Assembly (NCBI GenBank): GCA_021613335.1
Contig: JAJTWR010000159.1
Location: forward strand, 873,001-937,000
DNA: 64,000 nucleotides
Direction: 5' to 3'
Origin: Whitmania pigra
Lineage: Eukaryota; Annelida; Clitellata; Hirudinida; Haemopidae
In this document: positions 13,601 to 24,384 of the stretch, piece by piece
How positions within the stretch are numbered: the first letter of the stretch is position 1
Layout: each line of letters opens with the position of its first letter
Notes under the pieces: model-generated
Database searches by the model: none
Seen by the model: the letters and a program-made list of their open reading frames with translations, nothing else
What the model was told of the DNA's origin: nothing
Made by a program: the position numbers and the translations under genes

Positions 13601-16600
13601 TGAAAATATTAAAAAATTCAAGCTGTTTTGATTTTAAAGAATCTTTGAAGTACTGGTAGACAATTGGTTATAAATAAAAATATGTTATTATTATGTAATA
13701 ATATGTTATTATTATGTTGCATAATAATAATAATTTTATGATTCAATCCCTTGTGGTAAAGCAGAATTTGAAACAAGAGTTACCAATGTCAACCCAAAAA
13801 ATTTCTCCTTAGGTTCGTTTAAAAATTTACATGAACATTTTGCAATGGTCAGATCAGTCGCTGATTCTTCAAATAATGACGTGAGCAGACTGAAACAAAA
13901 GTTACTCTATGTGTAAACAAGCTCACAAAAACTCATAATATGGTATGGTTGCTTATCAAATTTGCCTGTTAAAACATTATCACATCTTCCTATCATAGAC
14001 TGGCTTCCAATAAATTATAAAAACAAATATAAATATATGTTAAGCTTATTTCATACCTTCATATCAGATACATTGCAGAATAAGCCTTAAAGACTTTGTT
14101 ATTTCATAATCTAATATTTTTATGCTTTTATCAACTTAAAAATGTAAAACACATAATATAATACTATATTAATACTATAAAAATAAATAACTTAATAAAA
14201 TTCCAATGTTAACAACCTTTAACAAAAAACAGAGTGCTTAAATTCAAGTTGTTTTCATAATGAGAAGCAATTTAACGATGTCTCCATAGCAACATACGTG
14301 ATTGTTTACAATGATGTTTCTGAGGTCGTCCACGAAGGTCATAGCTGCAAACACCTGTGAATCAGTGAGAACCCAAAGCACATCATCCATGTTGACTTCA
14401 ACTTTTGTGCAAATAATGCCACAATCTATTCAACATACAAATATTGATCAACCATAGGAAAATATTATCAGCTAGATTTGGTAACATTATATTGGCAATG
14501 ATCAAGAAATAAATATAAACAATAAATGCAGTAAATAGAATGATATTCTGACATTAATATTTTTTTTATAAATTAGCATTGACAATTTGAAAAACTTGCC
14601 AGCCATTCTTTTTTTGAGAGTAATCCTAATTTTTGATTGGTTGGCAATCAGCCTGAGAGGAGTGGTTAAAATCCAATTTGTCAATGCATTGGCTTCAATC
14701 CTGACAGCCTGCCATTCAATTTCCTTGAAGATGATCACCTCTCCCCTCAAATCGTTCTTTATTCTCGTTCTGTCCAAACTTCCAACTTGCCATATCGGCG
14801 TTCGACTTTCGACCGTCACCCTTGACATCTGGATAGACAAACATGAAAATCAAGTTTTTAAATTAAATTAAATTTATTATTAATTATGTGCACATAAACT
14901 AATGCAATTTTTAACACTGAAACTAATTAGCTATTTCCATCCTCCCTCCAACATATATCTCTTAAAGTTCAAATTACTTTGCAGAATACTTCAAGAATAT
15001 CAAGTCCTTTGAGCGGCGAGAGGTTGACAAACAAAACAAGTTTTAAAATAAACAAAAGGCATAACCATCCGATATTATTTGTAAATTTTATAAAGTTAAA
15101 TGACTTCAATAAAACCAGCCTGGTTTGCGTTTAGGTATTTAGCTAATATGTTGAGTGTTTGAGTAAGACAAACGGTTATGCAGGCACAACAATTACATTG
15201 TGACCATTGCAGGAATGGAATCTGCACATTTGGTCTACCTATTTCTTAATTTAATTTCAATTAGAACATAAGGCATTGACTACCAACCGGTACTGTCATA
15301 TTTCCTAAACCCCAACTTTCCTATAACTTTAGTCAAGTTTATTAAAAGGCTTTTTTTAAGGATAATTGTGATTACCTATTAAGTTATACAAGCTTCTTTT
15401 TTTTTGACAATTTATATTGTCAGGCTATTGTTATGAATTTCTTCAAGATATAGCAATAACAGCATGTTATGAATTTTGTTGGAAATTTTTCTTACGCTTC
15501 AAAAATAAATATGAACAAGTTTTTAAGCCTTTCTACAGCTGTTTCCCATGTTGCGCAGAACCTCAAAATTAATAGAGTTGCATTGATGCAACTTGATACA
15601 ATGTTCTAAAATTAAGCCAAAGCAGTCACTGTATAAAAAACATTCATGGAATATAATAAACGTAAAAACATCACAGATAATCATTACCTTTTAAGATATA
15701 TCACATTTTAATTCAAAGGTTTCTCATTATTTCCTGATATCTTATCTGACAGAGCTGATAGGTGATGATAATAGCTGCAAACCATTAAATAGCTCATGCC
15801 CAATGGTGCATTACAATCATAACAGGATAGGTTGCTAATTGTTTGACTTTTAGCTTCGAATGCAATCATCAGATGCTACTCATAAGTAACTCATATTAAG
15901 TAACTTAATATTGCAAATAATAATAATGACATTACATTCTAACAAATTTATAAACTAACTTGAAATGTGGCATGAAAAGAGCTTGATCTGAAATTAATAT
16001 TTATGACATTAATAGACAGTGACATCCCATCCATGATTTGTTCTGTATAGCCATATTTCCCAGAGCTGCAAGAATAAGTTTTAGTTTATATAAAAATTAA
16101 ATAACAAATTATATAGGTTTATCTGTGCTATTTGCCAGAAAGTATAAGATTTAAAAAAAGCAAAGAAAACAATTAATTCAACATAAATATATATCTTAAT
16201 TGAGAGGTTGGTTTCATTCATTTGATTTGATTTATTTTATTGTCACAAAATATGTATTTTTTCTTGAATAAGAAAAGTAATCTGATGTTATTGAAGGTGA
16301 TTTGAAACTAATCAATGACTATCAGATGTTATATTTATTTTAATAACATTCTCAAAACTAAATATTATGATATTTGTATTTGATCTTGTTTACCATAAAG
16401 AATTTAAAGTTTAGCATTCTTCTGAGTTGTGAAATTGTCAAAGTAATGATGAGTTTTCATATGCAAATGTGTTTTTCTATAATTATGCACAAAAGTTTGT
16501 TTAATTAACTTTTTTAATTGTTGCCAATGCTATTATTTTATACCTGTATGATGAAAAGATGTTCTCTGACACGCGATCCCTGCAATCACAGGTCTCCATG

Positions 16601-17107
16601 TCAATATTCACTTCATCAAGTATCTTGAGTAGTAAGTAACATGTTTAATGTTAATTTCATGTAAACATACTCAGTAATGAAAATATCAGACCAGTATTAT
16701 CGGTTGTGAACTAAGCTTTGTCCATTGAACCTGTAAGTTCAGATTAAAATACAGACTAAAAACATAGCTCCATTAACAGAGGAAGAGAAGTCACTGTGCA
16801 TACTTTAATTGTGAGTCTGTTACAAAAAGCTCTCGTTAGTTTCACCCACGATGGAGCTCCCAAAAGTTCCATCAATATAATCTCATCCAGCTCTAAATTT
16901 GTTAAATCACCTTCCCCTTTCATAGCGCTCAAATTTATTTGGTCTGCTGAAAGATTCTTGGTGAATCTGCAAAAACATCACCAAAAAAATCACTAAACAT
17001 AAAGTAATTATATTAAAAGTAATCCTTTTAAGAAATTATATAATCATAGAAAACTTATCATACTTTGAAAGCCGTTTCAGGATCTGTTGCTTTATGAGAC
17101 CACTCAT
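7662..17107 (-). CDS. BLTP3: BLTP3 / UHRF1BP1-like bridge-like lipid transfer protein (20 exons, about 1217 aa)
   Basis: Exons in gene order: 17107-17064, 16966-16804, 16730-16692, 16623-16544, 16065-15960, 14828-14600, 14425-14298, 13390-13146, 12538-12468, 12247-11817, 11328-11260, 10787-10475, 10314-9979, 9900-9457, 9331-9189, 9098-8948, 8859-8578, 8430-8356, 8033-7913, 7845-7662. The phases close to one 3654-nt frame. The N-terminus is a chorein/VPS13-type segment (SGLIKQQILKRLSK, then FTKNLSADQINLSAMKGEGD and LTNLELDE) that seeds a lipid-conducting groove. Family landmarks follow: RGEVIIFKEIEWQAVRIEA, LRLIANQSKIRITLKKRM, DDVLWVLTDSQ, RIELHLCDDI and GGAMQLVLNQLEFSYYP. The C-terminus is a coiled coil (ECENETLKKQLEKL). 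Family members act on endosomal and late secretory membranes. It is shorter than the about 1,450-aa vertebrate proteins, mainly in the linkers. Exon 6 ends in a GC donor. Confidence 0.95.
10885..11206. mobile_element. hAT-type MITE with perfect 8-bp target duplication
   Basis: The left end CAGCAGTTCTCAACC is matched inversely by GGTTGAGAACCGCTG on the right. The octamer TCTTAAGC flanks both sides (10877-10884 and 11207-11214), the 8-bp duplication of hAT insertions. It is 322 bp, lies in a BLTP3 intron and has no transposase. Subterminal CCCGCAGGTTGAGAACC is typical of non-autonomous hAT relatives in many animals. Confidence 0.9.
12283..12467. repeat. 19-bp minisatellite abutting a BLTP3 splice donor
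   Basis: About nine degenerate copies of a 19-bp unit (ATATGATTGGTATGTAATA) run through the intron after BLTP3 exon 9. The last unit runs directly into the donor site of that exon (12468/12467). The array yields open frames on the minus strand (repeated Tyr/Ile/Thr/His), which are repeat artefacts rather than genes. Confidence 0.85.
14590..14600 (-). promoter_or_regulatory. GC-AG splice donor in BLTP3 intron 6
   Basis: The exon 6 boundary reads G|GCAAGT on the minus strand. Using the adjacent GT instead changes the phase and runs into a stop in exon 7. The GC donor joins Ala to the conserved Asp-Cys-Gly in phase. GCAAGT is the usual form of the minor GC-AG intron class. Confidence 0.8.
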
Positions 17108-17880
17108 ACTTTGATATATAATTTAACCTGTTTTTCTTTAAATAACATAAGTTTTTTCCCTAAGTGTTACGCCAAAGCCTCGGCCTAGTTAAACACAAAC
17201 ACATCGGCATGTTGATCCTTTAAAACCACACCTCACTAAAACAAAAACGTATACGAATATAAGAGAGCATAATAAATAAATTCGGAGATTAGTGTTAGAG
17301 CAAAGTTTATATTAATTTACAAAATAGAATGCATGCTAAAATTAATAAGCGTAGTCAGGAGGGGGGCAAGGTGGGGGGGAATGCCACATGATATTATTTT
17401 AAATCTTCGTAATTCATAGATAATAACAATTAATAAGCAAAGTATTTATCTTAATGCAGTTTCAGTATATTAGGAAATTAATATTTACAAGTATCAATAA
17501 CTAAATTCCAAGTGTCTTTGCTTTTCTCATGTGTCATTAGTAAAAATTAATTGCTTGCCTCGAATTCACTGATGTTATATGTATGATCATATAGAAAAGT
17601 GTGCCCCTACTTCGATCGATTTTAAAATCCTAGATGAGAATTATTTCGCAGAGCATCTTATTAAATTGATCTGATTACATTGGACTTAAAAAATATTTAC
17701 ACTTTGTATTCTAATACTAAAATTGATTCCAAATGCTGTTCAAACCCAGAAGTTACCTCATTATGTAGGAAGACAAAAAGGACTTGGCTAATGTTGCCAA
17801 GCAGGGTTTCATGCCTGATTTATTTGTTTAGTTATTATATATAATATTTATATTGCAATGTAATAATGTAATTTATAACA
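17108..17880. other. BLTP3 upstream region, no gene seen
   Basis: This AT-rich stretch upstream of the BLTP3 start should hold its 5' UTR and promoter. I see no unambiguous TATA box. A G-rich patch occurs near 17355-17380. Confidence 0.4.
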
Positions 17881-17884
17881 AAAA

Positions 17885-18100
17885 TTGAAACAGTGGGTTA
17901 TGAGCCGGGAGTGCAGCCAGGAACATCATTTCAGCTTTTTCCAAGAGAGGGGAACCCTCGCATAACTTGAGGATATGACTTCTTTTGGTTTCTAACCAAA
18001 GCAAACCCTCGTAAAACATGAAGAGATGACCTTTTTTGCGTCTAAAGTCAGGGAGCCGTTGCCTCTCTGCCTCCCAAATTACGTCCCTGAGTGCTACTCC
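17885..18100 (-). repeat. Dispersed repeat, copy 1 (GACGTAATTTGGGA family)
   Basis: Read on the minus strand, this stretch contains GACGTAATTTGGGA, CCCTGACTTTAGACGC, GGTCATCTCTTCATG and TTTTACGAGGGTT, with a second similar half (TCATATCCTCAAGTTATGCGAGGGTT). The same phrases recur on the plus strand at 42745-42865 and 43950-44040. I do not recognise the family, and there is no coding capacity. Confidence 0.7.
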
Positions 18101-18450
18101 TCAACTTTTTATATCCATGGACGTCATAATTTTAGCTTTTCCAAGGCTAAATATTAACTCTAATGTGGTGCAGCTATTTGGAGGTGCCCTTTGGTGATTT
18201 TTGAACAATCTCTTATTTAAATAATAAATCCCTGGTACTCTCCTAATACTGGATGCTGAGAGGCCTGCACTCGTGGTTTCCGCTTTTGTCATTGTCTTCT
18301 AGAATGTAAGCTCAGTTTGCTAAAGTTTAAGTGTTTTTTAAATGAAGTAGGTTATTTAAATTTAATTGCTTAAATATCCGGGCAACAGTTGGGTGAGTTT
18401 GAATCTAATGGCAATTTAATGACAGTTTACAATGCACATGGCGCTTACAA

Positions 18451-18657
<207 letters not shown>

Positions 18658-18775
18658 CCATTTACAGAATAAGTATCATTATATATAATTTTAATATAAT
18701 TCATCGCAATATTTTCTGATTTCTTCAATTTTTAATCTAGAAGTTTGTACAACTTGAGAGGCACTTATTGTTACA

Positions 18776-19844
18776 GGGTGACCCGTCATAACAACCCGGC
18801 GACAGAATAGCCCCGACAAAACAGCCCCGTCAAAACAGCCCGGCGTCAAAATAGCTCAAGACAAAACAGCCCCGACAAAACCGCCCCGACAAAACAGCCC
18901 CGTCGAAACAGCCCGGCATCAAAATAGCCCAGGACGGGAAAATCCCGTCAAAATGGCCCCATCAAAATAGCCCCGACAAAATAGCCCGGCGACAAAATAG
19001 CCCAGGACAAAACAACCCGGCGACAAAATAGCCCCGTCAAGCCAGCCCCGTCAAAATAGCCCCATGATAACTCCATGTCAAAGTATTTTTTAAAAATGTT
19101 GTGAAACTGAATCAAAATTTAATTCGAAATTAGTGGCTTGAATGCTTTGATCGTTTTGAGTATTGTTTGTTGTTATTATTGTTCTCCAGAAGTTTAATTT
19201 GCATAGTCTTGCTTATTCAAATTTGTATCTGGCTTACAAATTTGTGTTGACATTATCCTCATCACAAGTTGCTTGTGAGGGGTCGTTTTCAAAATTGAAA
19301 TACGTTTTGAACAGATTAAGAAATTTTCTGAACCAGTCAATTCTACGATCATTCATGCTGATGTCTTGTGAGAAAGACTCTTTTCCAAGAATCAATAACA
19401 ATGAAATCATTGATGTTTTAGCATCGACTAGTGAAATGATGAAAAAGCTGTTATAATAGTTAATAGTGAATAGAAATTTTAGACTCTGTTTCTTATGTTT
19501 AAGTTGATCAAACTAGGAGTTAAATAAAATTTCCCGGGCCGGTTTTTTAAGCCAGTCCGACCCTGGTGACAGGGCTGTTTTGACGGGGCTGGTTTGACGG
19601 GGCTATTTTGTCGCCGGGTTGTTTTGTCCTGGGCTATTTTGTCGCCGGGCTATTTTGTCGGGGCTATTTTGATGGGGCCATTTTGACGGGATTTTCCCGT
19701 CCTGGGCTATTTTGATGCCGGGCTGTTTTGTCGGGGCGGTTTTGTCGGGGCTGTTTTGTCTTGAGCTATTTTGACGCCGGGCTGTTTTGACGGGGCTGTT
19801 TTGTCGGGGCTATTCTGTCGCCGGGCTGTTATGACGGGGTGCCA
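18776..19844 (+). mobile_element. hAT element with long minisatellite-like inverted arms
   Basis: The octamer TTGTTACA flanks both ends (18768-18775 and 19845-19852), giving a perfect 8-bp target duplication. The left arm (about 18776-19070) and right arm (about 19555-19844) are near-identical inverted copies, each built of about 17-bp units such as GACAAAACAGCCCC and GACAAAATAGCCCGG. The right arm appears to lack one unit of the left. Between the arms lies only a transposase remnant. This is a non-autonomous or decayed hAT able to form a very long hairpin. Confidence 0.88.
19163..19456 (+). pseudogene. hAT transposase C-terminal dimerisation fragment
   Basis: The frame contains LTLSSSQVACEGSFSKLKYV followed by NRLRNFLNQ and FMLMSCEKD, the signature of the hAT C-terminal dimerisation domain (usually a CERxFS-type motif; here CEGSFS).  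The BED finger and the catalytic core are absent, so the fragment cannot transpose the element. It sits in the centre of the minisatellite-armed element. Confidence 0.85.
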
Positions 19845-20067
19845 TTGTTACAGAACATAGGCTCCTCCCCTCTTTGCGGCTCCTCCCACTTCAGAGGCTG
19901 TAACGGTCATTCCCATAAGAATAACGTCAGATGAGCTTTTTGTTAACCATTTACATATTGAAGAGTAGTTCTGGAGGTCTCGCTGCCCACCACAAAACTA
20001 ATAATTTAGTGCTTCTGCAACAATCATTAAATTTGTGAAAACTTAGGCAATGCGCCCGGACGTACGT

Positions 20068-20242
20068 TGTTGGACACAGGAACTTTGTCCTACTTGCATA
20101 ATTAGAGACGCGGGCTCCGAGCGCCATGTTTGTTTATGTTTCATGAACTCAACGCGATATTATTCCTTCTCAACTCGAGTCAACAATTCCTCTGTTCAAC
20201 ATTTATTCTTCTGATTGTCAGTGTATATACATTTACACTACA
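20068..20242 (+). repeat. 5' LTR of the CsRn1-like element
   Basis: 175 bp, TG...CA ends, matching the 3' LTR at 24206-24380 base for base by eye. Confidence 0.95.
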
Positions 20243-20245
20243 AAT

Positions 20246-20263
20246 TGGTGACCCCGACGTGAT
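20246..20263 (+). other. Primer-binding site, tRNA-Trp
   Basis: TGGTGACCCCGACGTGAT starts 4 nt after the 5' LTR. It is the exact complement of the conserved animal tRNA-Trp 3' end including CCA. Confidence 0.85.
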
Positions 20264-20272
20264 AGAAGAGAT

Positions 20273-21084
20273 ATGGAAGATCTAATCAACCTGAAATCAG
20301 AGGAGGCCGGAGCTCTACCACGTGTGACAGCCGTCAGCATGCAGTTGCCGCCGTTTTTCACAGCGAACCCGAGACTGTGGTTCGCCAACATCGAGGCGTG
20401 TTTCACGTACAACGCCTGAAGGACGAGACTCAGCGATACGCACACGTGGTACACAATCTGCCCTTCCACGTAGCGGAGCAGGTCCAGGACCTCATCTACG
20501 AGGTTCCAAGCGAGAGGCCGTACACCGGTCTCAAGGAGGCCATCCTGCAGCGCTGCGGACAATCTCAACAGACAAGGCTGAGGAGCCTTCTCAGCGCAGT
20601 GCAACTGGAAGGTCGGCTACCCAGCCAACTCCTTCGACACATGAAGACGCTGCTGGGAGACAATTCGATGGACGAAGCCATCCTCCGGCAGCTGTGGGTT
20701 GATAAGCTGCCACCTCACGTCCGGTCCATGCTGGCGACCGCCCACGACAAAAGCCTCCTGGAACAGTCCATCATGGCGGACCAAGTCATGGACGCGTACA
20801 CGGACCCCACGGTCTCACGGGTAGTGACGGCCCCCCTGCAAGGACAGACCACCATGGAAGACATCAGCCTCAAGCTTCGGATGATCACCGACAGGCTGGC
20901 CAGGCTGGAAACCACCAGAGCGGAGCCTAGGCGACACACACGACCCCGAAGCAGGAGCAGATCCCAAGCAAGACGCAGCAAGACACCGGGAGTGTGCTGG
21001 TACCACGCCACATACCGGGAGAAGGCTCAACGCTGCCAACAGCCCTGCTCCTTCCAGTCATCAAACTCCAGGGCCGGGCAGTAG
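20273..21084 (+). pseudogene. gag of CsRn1-like element, broken by a one-base frame change
   Basis: The ATG at 20273 opens a frame with a normal gag N-terminus (LPPFFTANPRLWFANIEACF), which ends at a TGA at 20417-20419. The rest of gag continues in another frame from about 20415 to 21084, starting LKDETQRYAHVVHNLPFH. The break is a single-base change around 20412-20416. The C-terminus has a basic Arg/Ser stretch and a C-x2-H then C-x3-C zinc-binding motif ([18 protein letters not shown]). The last part overlaps the start of pol, which is read in a third frame. Gag would form the particle shell and bind RNA. This copy probably cannot make it intact. Confidence 0.85.
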
Positions 21085-24000
21085 CTGCGACGGCTGCCTC
21101 TGGCCAACATCATGGAAGTCGCCTGTTCCTCATCGATGACGTTTACAACGGCCTGAAGTTTCTTGTCGACACCGGGTCGGAGGTCAGCGTCATCCCTCCA
21201 CCTCCCCAGCACACGCTCAAGACATCACCCTTCACGCTGCAGGCTGCCAATGGCACGACGATTAGGACTTATGGTCAAAAATCCCTGTCGTTAGATTTGG
21301 GTTTGAGGCGCAAGTTCCAGTGGATCTTCGTTGTCGCCGAGGTGCAGTCGCCAATCATTGGAGCAGATTTCCTGGGCCATTTCAACTTGAACGTCGACAT
21401 GTGCAACAAGAGGCTGATAGACAACAAGACAACTTTATCGGTCGTGGGATCAATCAGTGCAGCACCTCCAACCCACGTCCACCTGGCGCGAGCAACAACC
21501 AACCTCATCACAGGGCTTTTGGAGAAGTTTCCGTCACTGGGCAGGCCTTCCAATTTCAACGAGAGCGTCACTCATCAGGTCAAACATCACATTGTCACAG
21601 ACGGCCCACCAGTTTTCTCAAAGCCACGCCGACTTCACCCCGACAAGTTCAAGATGGCCAAGGCTGAGTTTGAGCACATGCTCCAGCTGGGAATCATCCG
21701 CCCCTCTTCCAGCCCATGGTCATCACCTCTGCACATGGTCCCAAAATCTTCAGGGGACTGGAGGCCATGCGGGGATTATAGAGCACTGAATGCACGGACT
21801 GTTCCGGACAGATACCCCATTCCTCACCTACACGATTTCACAAATGGTCTGACCAACGCACAGGTCTTTTCAAGAATCGATCTCGTCCGGGCCTACCACC
21901 ACATCCCCATCGCAGAGGAGGACATACCCAAGACCGCCATCACCACACCGTTCGGTCTGTACGAATTCATCCGGCTACCGTTCGGACTCAGGAACGCAGC
22001 CCAGTCTTTCCAGCGCTTCATGGACGAGATACTCCGAGGGCTAGATTTTGTATTTGTCTACATCGACGACGTTCTAATTGCCAGTTCGTCGATGGAGGAG
22101 CATCTCGGACATCTGGAGCAAGTGCTGGAGAGGTTCACTGATTTCCACCTCACGGTGAACATGGACAAGTGTGAGTTTGCTGTCTCATCCACAACATTTC
22201 TGGGACACTCTGTGAGTTCGGACGGCATACAGCCACTTCCGGACAATGTCAAGGCCATCACAGAGTACAAGCAACCGGAGACGCTTACACAGCTACGACG
22301 TTTCGTGGGTCTGGTGAACTTCTACAGGAGGTTCATCCCACACTGCGCCGACATGCTCGCTCCTTTGACCAGCATGTTCAACAAGCAGAACTCGAAGAGC
22401 AAGGCAGCAGTGTCCCTGAACCCTGTCCAGTTGCAAGCATTCCAGAAAATCAAAGATGCTGTGCAGTCCGCCACCTGTCTCGCATTCTTGGACAAGGACA
22501 GCCACCTACAACTCCTCACAGACGCTTCCGACGATGCAGCTGGAGCGGTCCTGGAACAAGTGCAAGGTGGCCTCACTACACCGGTGGCGTTTTTCTCCAA
22601 GAAGTTCAGCCCGACGGAGACTCGGTACAGCACGTTCGGCAGGGAACTGTTAGCGATGTACCTGGCCGTGAAGCACTTCCAACACCTATTGGAAGGTCGT
22701 CAATTTACAATCTACACGGACCACAGGCCGCTCACATTTGCTTACAAGAGCGGATCCAGCCGGTACTCGCCCAGAGAAATACGGCATCTGGATTTCCTTA
22801 GTCAGTTTGCAGCTGACATCAGGCACATCAAAGGAGACCAGAATGTCGTGGCAGATGCCTTGTCGCGCACCGACGTCAACGCCGTCACAACCATCGATCT
22901 ACAAGAGATAGCCGCACACCAAGCTGCAGAGACCCAGCTCCAGATCGACACGCCATCCCTGGAGATCATTGAGGTCCCACTACCATCCAGCCACGGCAAC
23001 ATATTCGTCGACGTCTCAACAGGAGTGCACAGACCGCTCGTCCCAGAGAAGCTGCGTCACAAGGTATTTCTGAGCCTACACTCTTTATCACATCCAGGTG
23101 CCCGTGCAACGTCAAAACTGGTGAGGCAACGTTTCGTCTGGCCGAACATGGACAAGGACATCAGAGCATGGTGCCGAGAGTGTCTGGCGTGCCAGAAGAG
23201 CAAGATCCACCGACACACTACGACGCCACCAGCAACATTCCCTCTGCCAAGCTGCCGCTTCCAGCACATCCATTTGGACCTGGTGGGACCACTTCCGTCA
23301 TCGGAGGGACACACACACATCCTCACATGCGTGGATCGATTCACAAGATGGCCCATGGCTATACCCCTTTCCGACACCTCAACGGAAGCCATCGTCAAGA
23401 ATTTCATGCTCTCATGGATTTCCAACTTTGGAGTGCCGGAAACCATCACCACGGACAGGGGTAGCCAATTTTCCTCACATATGTTTTATCAGTGGTGCAA
23501 GTTGTTAGGCATCCGCCACGTAAAAACAACGGCCTACCATCCTGCTGCTAACGGAATGGTGGAACGTTTCCACCGTCAACTCAAGGCAGCACTCATCGCA
23601 CAGAACGCCACCAACACCTGGACAGATCTCTTACCCATGGCTCTTCTGGGGATCCGGGCAACCGTCAAAGAAGACCTTCAATGCTCTCCAGCCGAGTTGG
23701 TCTACGGGACGGCGTTGAGATTACCAGGAGAGTTTTCACCAGCAAGCGACTCCAACCCGCCGATTGGACAGTCAGGTTTCGTGGATCGTCTGAGGGAGCA
23801 AATGCAGGGTCTCAGGCCGCAACAACCAAGACAACGGCAACAACCCGCGTACATCCCGAAGGACCTGGCCACGACACCACAAGTATTCGTCCGGGTCGAT
23901 TCTCACAAACCGCCGCTGAGCCCACCATATGACGGTCCCTTTGACGTCCAAGAACGCCATCGGAAATACTTCGTCGTCAGGAAGAATGGCAGGAATGACA

Positions 24001-24167
24001 CAGTGTCCATCGACAGGCTGAAACCAGCAATTCGGCCCCAGACTTCAGTTCCAACCACAGCCAACCCATCCCCAGCTATCAACCCAGCAACACCTCTGGC
24101 TCAACCTCAAACACGCTCCGGACGAAGAGTTCACTGGCCCAAGAAACTCGAGGACTACGAGCCCTGA
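20994..24167 (+). CDS. pol: pol polyprotein: protease, RT, RNase H, integrase (about 1057 aa)
   Basis: This long open frame overlaps the gag end. Domains in order: aspartic protease ([12 protein letters not shown], about residue 56); reverse transcriptase ([20 protein letters not shown], then the catalytic YIDDVLIAS); RNase H ([16 protein letters not shown] and YTDHRPL); integrase with an HHCC zinc finger (HSLSHPG... CRECLACQ) and a D,D-35-E core ([33 protein letters not shown]). It ends with a basic tail after a GPF-like module (PPYDGPFDV). The first ATG is only the track start; the protein is probably made by frameshifting from gag. No internal stop is present, so pol is intact although gag is not. 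Confidence 0.95.
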   Translation: MLVPRHIPGEGSTLPTALLLPVIKLQGRAVAATAASGQHHGSRLFLIDDVYNGLKFLVDTGSEVSVIPPPPQHTLKTSPFTLQAANGTTIRTYGQKSLSLDLGLRRKFQWIFVVAEVQSPIIGADFLGHFNLNVDMCNKRLIDNKTTLSVVGSISAAPPTHVHLARATTNLITGLLEKFPSLGRPSNFNESVTHQVKHHIVTDGPPVFSKPRRLHPDKFKMAKAEFEHMLQLGIIRPSSSPWSSPLHMVPKSSGDWRPCGDYRALNARTVPDRYPIPHLHDFTNGLTNAQVFSRIDLVRAYHHIPIAEEDIPKTAITTPFGLYEFIRLPFGLRNAAQSFQRFMDEILRGLDFVFVYIDDVLIASSSMEEHLGHLEQVLERFTDFHLTVNMDKCEFAVSSTTFLGHSVSSDGIQPLPDNVKAITEYKQPETLTQLRRFVGLVNFYRRFIPHCADMLAPLTSMFNKQNSKSKAAVSLNPVQLQAFQKIKDAVQSATCLAFLDKDSHLQLLTDASDDAAGAVLEQVQGGLTTPVAFFSKKFSPTETRYSTFGRELLAMYLAVKHFQHLLEGRQFTIYTDHRPLTFAYKSGSSRYSPREIRHLDFLSQFAADIRHIKGDQNVVADALSRTDVNAVTTIDLQEIAAHQAAETQLQIDTPSLEIIEVPLPSSHGNIFVDVSTGVHRPLVPEKLRHKVFLSLHSLSHPGARATSKLVRQRFVWPNMDKDIRAWCRECLACQKSKIHRHTTTPPATFPLPSCRFQHIHLDLVGPLPSSEGHTHILTCVDRFTRWPMAIPLSDTSTEAIVKNFMLSWISNFGVPETITTDRGSQFSSHMFYQWCKLLGIRHVKTTAYHPAANGMVERFHRQLKAALIAQNATNTWTDLLPMALLGIRATVKEDLQCSPAELVYGTALRLPGEFSPASDSNPPIGQSGFVDRLREQMQGLRPQQPRQRQQPAYIPKDLATTPQVFVRVDSHKPPLSPPYDGPFDVQERHRKYFVVRKNGRNDTVSIDRLKPAIRPQTSVPTTANPSPAINPATPLAQPQTRSGRRVHWPKKLEDYEP

Positions 24168-24205
24168 CTTTTCGTTCGCCAGTTTGCTCTCTGGTGGGGG
24201 AGTAT

Positions 24206-24380
24206 TGTTGGACACAGGAACTTTGTCCTACTTGCATAATTAGAGACGCGGGCTCCGAGCGCCATGTTTGTTTATGTTTCATGAACTCAACGCGATATTA
24301 TTCCTTCTCAACTCGAGTCAACAATTCCTCTGTTCAACATTTATTCTTCTGATTGTCAGTGTATATACATTTACACTACA
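24206..24380 (+). repeat. 3' LTR of the CsRn1-like element
   Basis: 175 bp, preceded by a GGTGGGGGAG polypurine tract and followed by the ACGT target duplication. Confidence 0.95.
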
Positions 24381-24384
24381 ACGT

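Larger units (their letters stand above)
20068..24380 (+). mobile_element. Ty3/gypsy LTR retrotransposon, CsRn1-like, identical LTRs
   Basis: Two 175-bp LTRs (20068-20242 and 24206-24380) look identical by eye, begin TGTTGG and end CTACA, and are flanked by the 4-bp duplication ACGT (20064-20067 and 24381-24384). The primer-binding site complements the tRNA-Trp 3' end, and a purine tract (about 24193-24202) precedes the 3' LTR. The interior encodes gag then pol in different frames. The tRNA-Trp primer and the Cys-His-Cys-Cys gag motif (CWYH...C...C) are hallmarks of the CsRn1 clade. Identical LTRs imply a young insertion. Its GC content is well above the surroundings, consistent with recent arrival. 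Confidence 0.95.

Noticed and set aside
13795..13892. Possible extra BLTP3 exon (LLTSLFEESATDLTIAKCSC) between exons 7 and 8
   Set aside because: Its acceptor gives the wrong phase, while exon 7 to exon 8 joins in phase without it. It has no clear family counterpart.
18779..19070. CRISPR-like array (regular 17-bp repeats)
   Set aside because: The units are contiguous without unique spacers, are mirrored by an inverse arm, and sit within an hAT element in an animal genome.
19555..19844. Independent satellite array
   Set aside because: It is the right arm of the same hAT element, ending at a perfect target duplication.
23057..23452. Minus-strand ORFs within the gypsy element
   Set aside because: They are antisense to pol, which has all domains in the plus frame.
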